Position numbers and translations under genes: made by a program. From assembly GCA_900473175.1 (NCBI GenBank), contig UCKM01000001.1, positions 1 through 64,000 of the forward strand: a stretch of DNA of 64,000 bases, in the 5' to 3' direction. This document shows positions 62,709 to 64,000 of the stretch, piece after piece. The stretch comes from Hyphomicrobiales bacterium. GTDB taxonomy: Bacteria > Pseudomonadota > Alphaproteobacteria > Rhizobiales > Rhizobiaceae. Every line of letters begins with the position of its first letter. Positions within the stretch are counted from its first letter, which is position 1. Below the pieces are notes generated by a model. It made no database searches. It saw only the letters and a list, made by a program, of their open reading frames with translations, and was not told where the DNA came from.

Positions 62709-63809
62709 ATGCCTCCGGAGGGTCCTTGGATCATGACCGTGGTTGAGGATGTTAGGAACTACGAGGACTGGCTGCGGGCGCAATGTCCTGTCGTCGAGGA
62801 CGGGCTTCGCAAGAAACACAAGACAATGGCGCAGGACGCATTCAGGTTTTTCCGCGCCACATGTTTCCGTTTTGCGCGAAAGGTGGGCGATCTTGTTGCT
62901 GAACTAGGCGACGCACCGCGGGTGCCATGCGTTGGCGATGCGCATATCGAGAATTGGGGCACCTGGCGCGACGCCGAGGGTCGGCTTGTATGGGGCGTCA
63001 ACGATTTTGATGAGGCTGCCAAACTTCCTTACACATACGATCTCTTGCGGTTGGCGACGAGCGTCCGCCTAGCGCCTGGATTGCCAGGGACCAACGGGGA
63101 AAGGATAATTGCTATCCTCGATGGCTATCGAAGCGGGCTGGATAATCCTCGGCCGCGCTTCGTTGACGATGAAACGCCATGGATGCAAGCGCTCGTCAAC
63201 CGGCCCGCGACCAAGGCCGGCGCCTTCAGGGCAGAACTCGCCAAGCTTGGACCAGAGCAACCACCACCCGAGATAGCCGAGGCACTGCGCATGCAACTCC
63301 CGGCCGATACCGTGGATATCCGTTTTGGCGCATGGCAGCGCGGTGCGGGCTCGCTCGGACGGCCCCGCTATGTTTCGACGGGCATCTGGCGTGGCGGGCT
63401 CGTCGTGCGGGAGGCAAAGGCACTGGTGCCCTCGGCTTGGAAATGGGCGGCGAGCGTGGCAGGTGCCGACCGGTTGTTGCTGAACATGGCCACAAGCCGC
63501 TATCGCGCTCCCGATCCCTTTCTTGCAGTGCGCGCAGGCTCTGTCATCCGTCGCCTGGCACCCGACTCCGTCAAGATAGATCTTTCGGCTCAAGACGCGC
63601 TGGCCTATGGACCAAAGCTGTTGTCTGCGATGGGCGTTGAACTCGCGTCCATCCACGTCGCAGACAACATCAATCCGGATGCGATCCGCCGTGACCTTGA
63701 CGGACGTGCGAAGGATTGGCTCCGGCGCACCGCGAAACTGGTTGAGGAGGCCGTGCGCACCGACTTCCTCAAATGGCAGCGGTTCTATCAAAGTCAGCCG
63801 CCAGCTTAG
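62709..63809 (+). CDS. DUF2252 family protein
   Basis: A 366-aa protein whose motifs are those of DUF2252: RKKHKTMAQDAFRFFRATCFRFA, VPCVGDAHIENWGTWRD, GVNDFDEAAKLPYTYDLLRLATSVRLA and, near the end, YFGPKLL-like ALAYGPKLLSAMGVELASIH. The GDAHxxN and NDFD stretches recall the catalytic and metal motifs of aminoglycoside-phosphotransferase-like kinases, so it may be a remote kinase relative. No experimental role is known to me. It lies 83 bases after bioZ on the same strand but is unlikely to be tied to biotin. Start at ATG 62709 or the next one at 62733. Confidence 0.8.
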   Translation: MPPEGPWIMTVVEDVRNYEDWLRAQCPVVEDGLRKKHKTMAQDAFRFFRATCFRFARKVGDLVAELGDAPRVPCVGDAHIENWGTWRDAEGRLVWGVNDFDEAAKLPYTYDLLRLATSVRLAPGLPGTNGERIIAILDGYRSGLDNPRPRFVDDETPWMQALVNRPATKAGAFRAELAKLGPEQPPPEIAEALRMQLPADTVDIRFGAWQRGAGSLGRPRYVSTGIWRGGLVVREAKALVPSAWKWAASVAGADRLLLNMATSRYRAPDPFLAVRAGSVIRRLAPDSVKIDLSAQDALAYGPKLLSAMGVELASIHVADNINPDAIRRDLDGRAKDWLRRTAKLVEEAVRTDFLKWQRFYQSQPPA

Positions 63810-63928
63810 TCCCAGGTCGCGGCCGGGCGAAAAGCAAGTGTACATCATGGCAACGTGGGCCGGTTGCGCGGCCGGATTTCTCGCACGCCCGGGCTTGGCG
63901 TCACATTGTTGCTGGGGTACGAAACTTC

Positions 63929-64000
63929 ATGACCCGCATTATCCGCCTTGCCGAACGCCACGAACTTTCAACCATCATCGACTGGGCCGCAGCGGAAGGC
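63929..64000 (+). CDS. GNAT-family acetyltransferase, N-terminal fragment (cut by window end)
   Basis: From ATG 63929 the frame reads 24 residues, ending DWAAAEG, and runs off the window. The start matches the N-terminus of GNAT proteins with the WAAxEGWNPG-type opening. No clear Shine-Dalgarno can be judged. Call rests on few residues. Confidence 0.5.
   Translation, partial: MTRIIRLAERHELSTIIDWAAAEG

Noticed and set aside
1-64000. tRNA, rRNA, insertion sequences and transposase genes
   Set aside because: None was recognised on either strand. Absence rests on reading and not on a covariance-model or IS search.

Overview
The window looks like a piece of a secondary replicon (chromid or megaplasmid) from an alphaproteobacterium of the order Hyphomicrobiales (Rhizobiales), most like the Phyllobacteriaceae/Brucellaceae/Rhizobiaceae. 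The grounds are a complete repABC replication and partition module with an antisense RNA and parS-like palindromes, a BioR-regulated bioBFDAZ operon, an efe iron-uptake operon with an Irr-type box, and an exp/wge-type exopolysaccharide cluster that is otherwise known best from Sinorhizobium. Housekeeping-type genes (gcvP, cydDCABX, bio) lie next to the replicator, which favours a chromid over a dispensable plasmid. The species cannot be fixed from sequence reading alone.

Layout. 1-2.9 kb: gcvP. 2.9-4.3 kb: a small islet of lower GC with a membrane protein and a decayed or truncated gene. 4.4-5.6 kb: a class III adenylate cyclase, divergent from a type IV secretion operon (6.0-15.1 kb) in the permuted order virB8-9-10-11-1-2-3-4-(7)-6, with no recognisable virB5, virD4 or relaxase. 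15.1-16.4 kb: a glycosyltransferase. 16.4-33.6 kb: a cluster that matches the galactoglucan (EPS II) exp/wgg-wgd-wge genes gene by gene. It holds a MarR-type regulator (ExpG/WggR-like), a type I ABC exporter and adaptor (ExpD1-D2-like), a small RTX protein (ExpE1-like), seven exopolysaccharide genes (ExpE2-E8-like), a secreted beta-propeller protein and galE. Two almost identical 21-bp palindromes, one in front of the regulator/exporter genes and one in front of the RTX gene, are probable operators of the MarR regulator.

33.8-38.7 kb: a LacI-type regulator convergent with a five-gene polar amino-acid ABC transporter operon that includes an aspartylglucosaminidase-type Ntn hydrolase. A perfect LacI-type operator sits at the operon's promoter. 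39.1-43.3 kb: efeU-efeO-efeB plus a second imelysin gene (efeM-like). 43.5-50.5 kb: a GbsR/MarR-type regulator behind a 34-bp near-perfect palindrome, then cydD-cydC-cydA-cydB-cydX for the cytochrome bd oxidase. 50.5-54.5 kb: repABC. 54.7-56.4 kb: a GMC oxidoreductase. 56.7-62.6 kb: bioR and bioBFDAZ with two BioR boxes. 62.7 kb to the end: a DUF2252 protein and the start of a GNAT acetyltransferase.

How the parts fit. The surface and secretion functions (T4SS, type I secretion with RTX protein, galactoglucan-type EPS) form a 27-kb host- or surface-interaction region. The rest is metabolism and micro-aerobic/iron physiology arranged around the replicator. No insertion sequence, tRNA, rRNA or CRISPR array was recognised.
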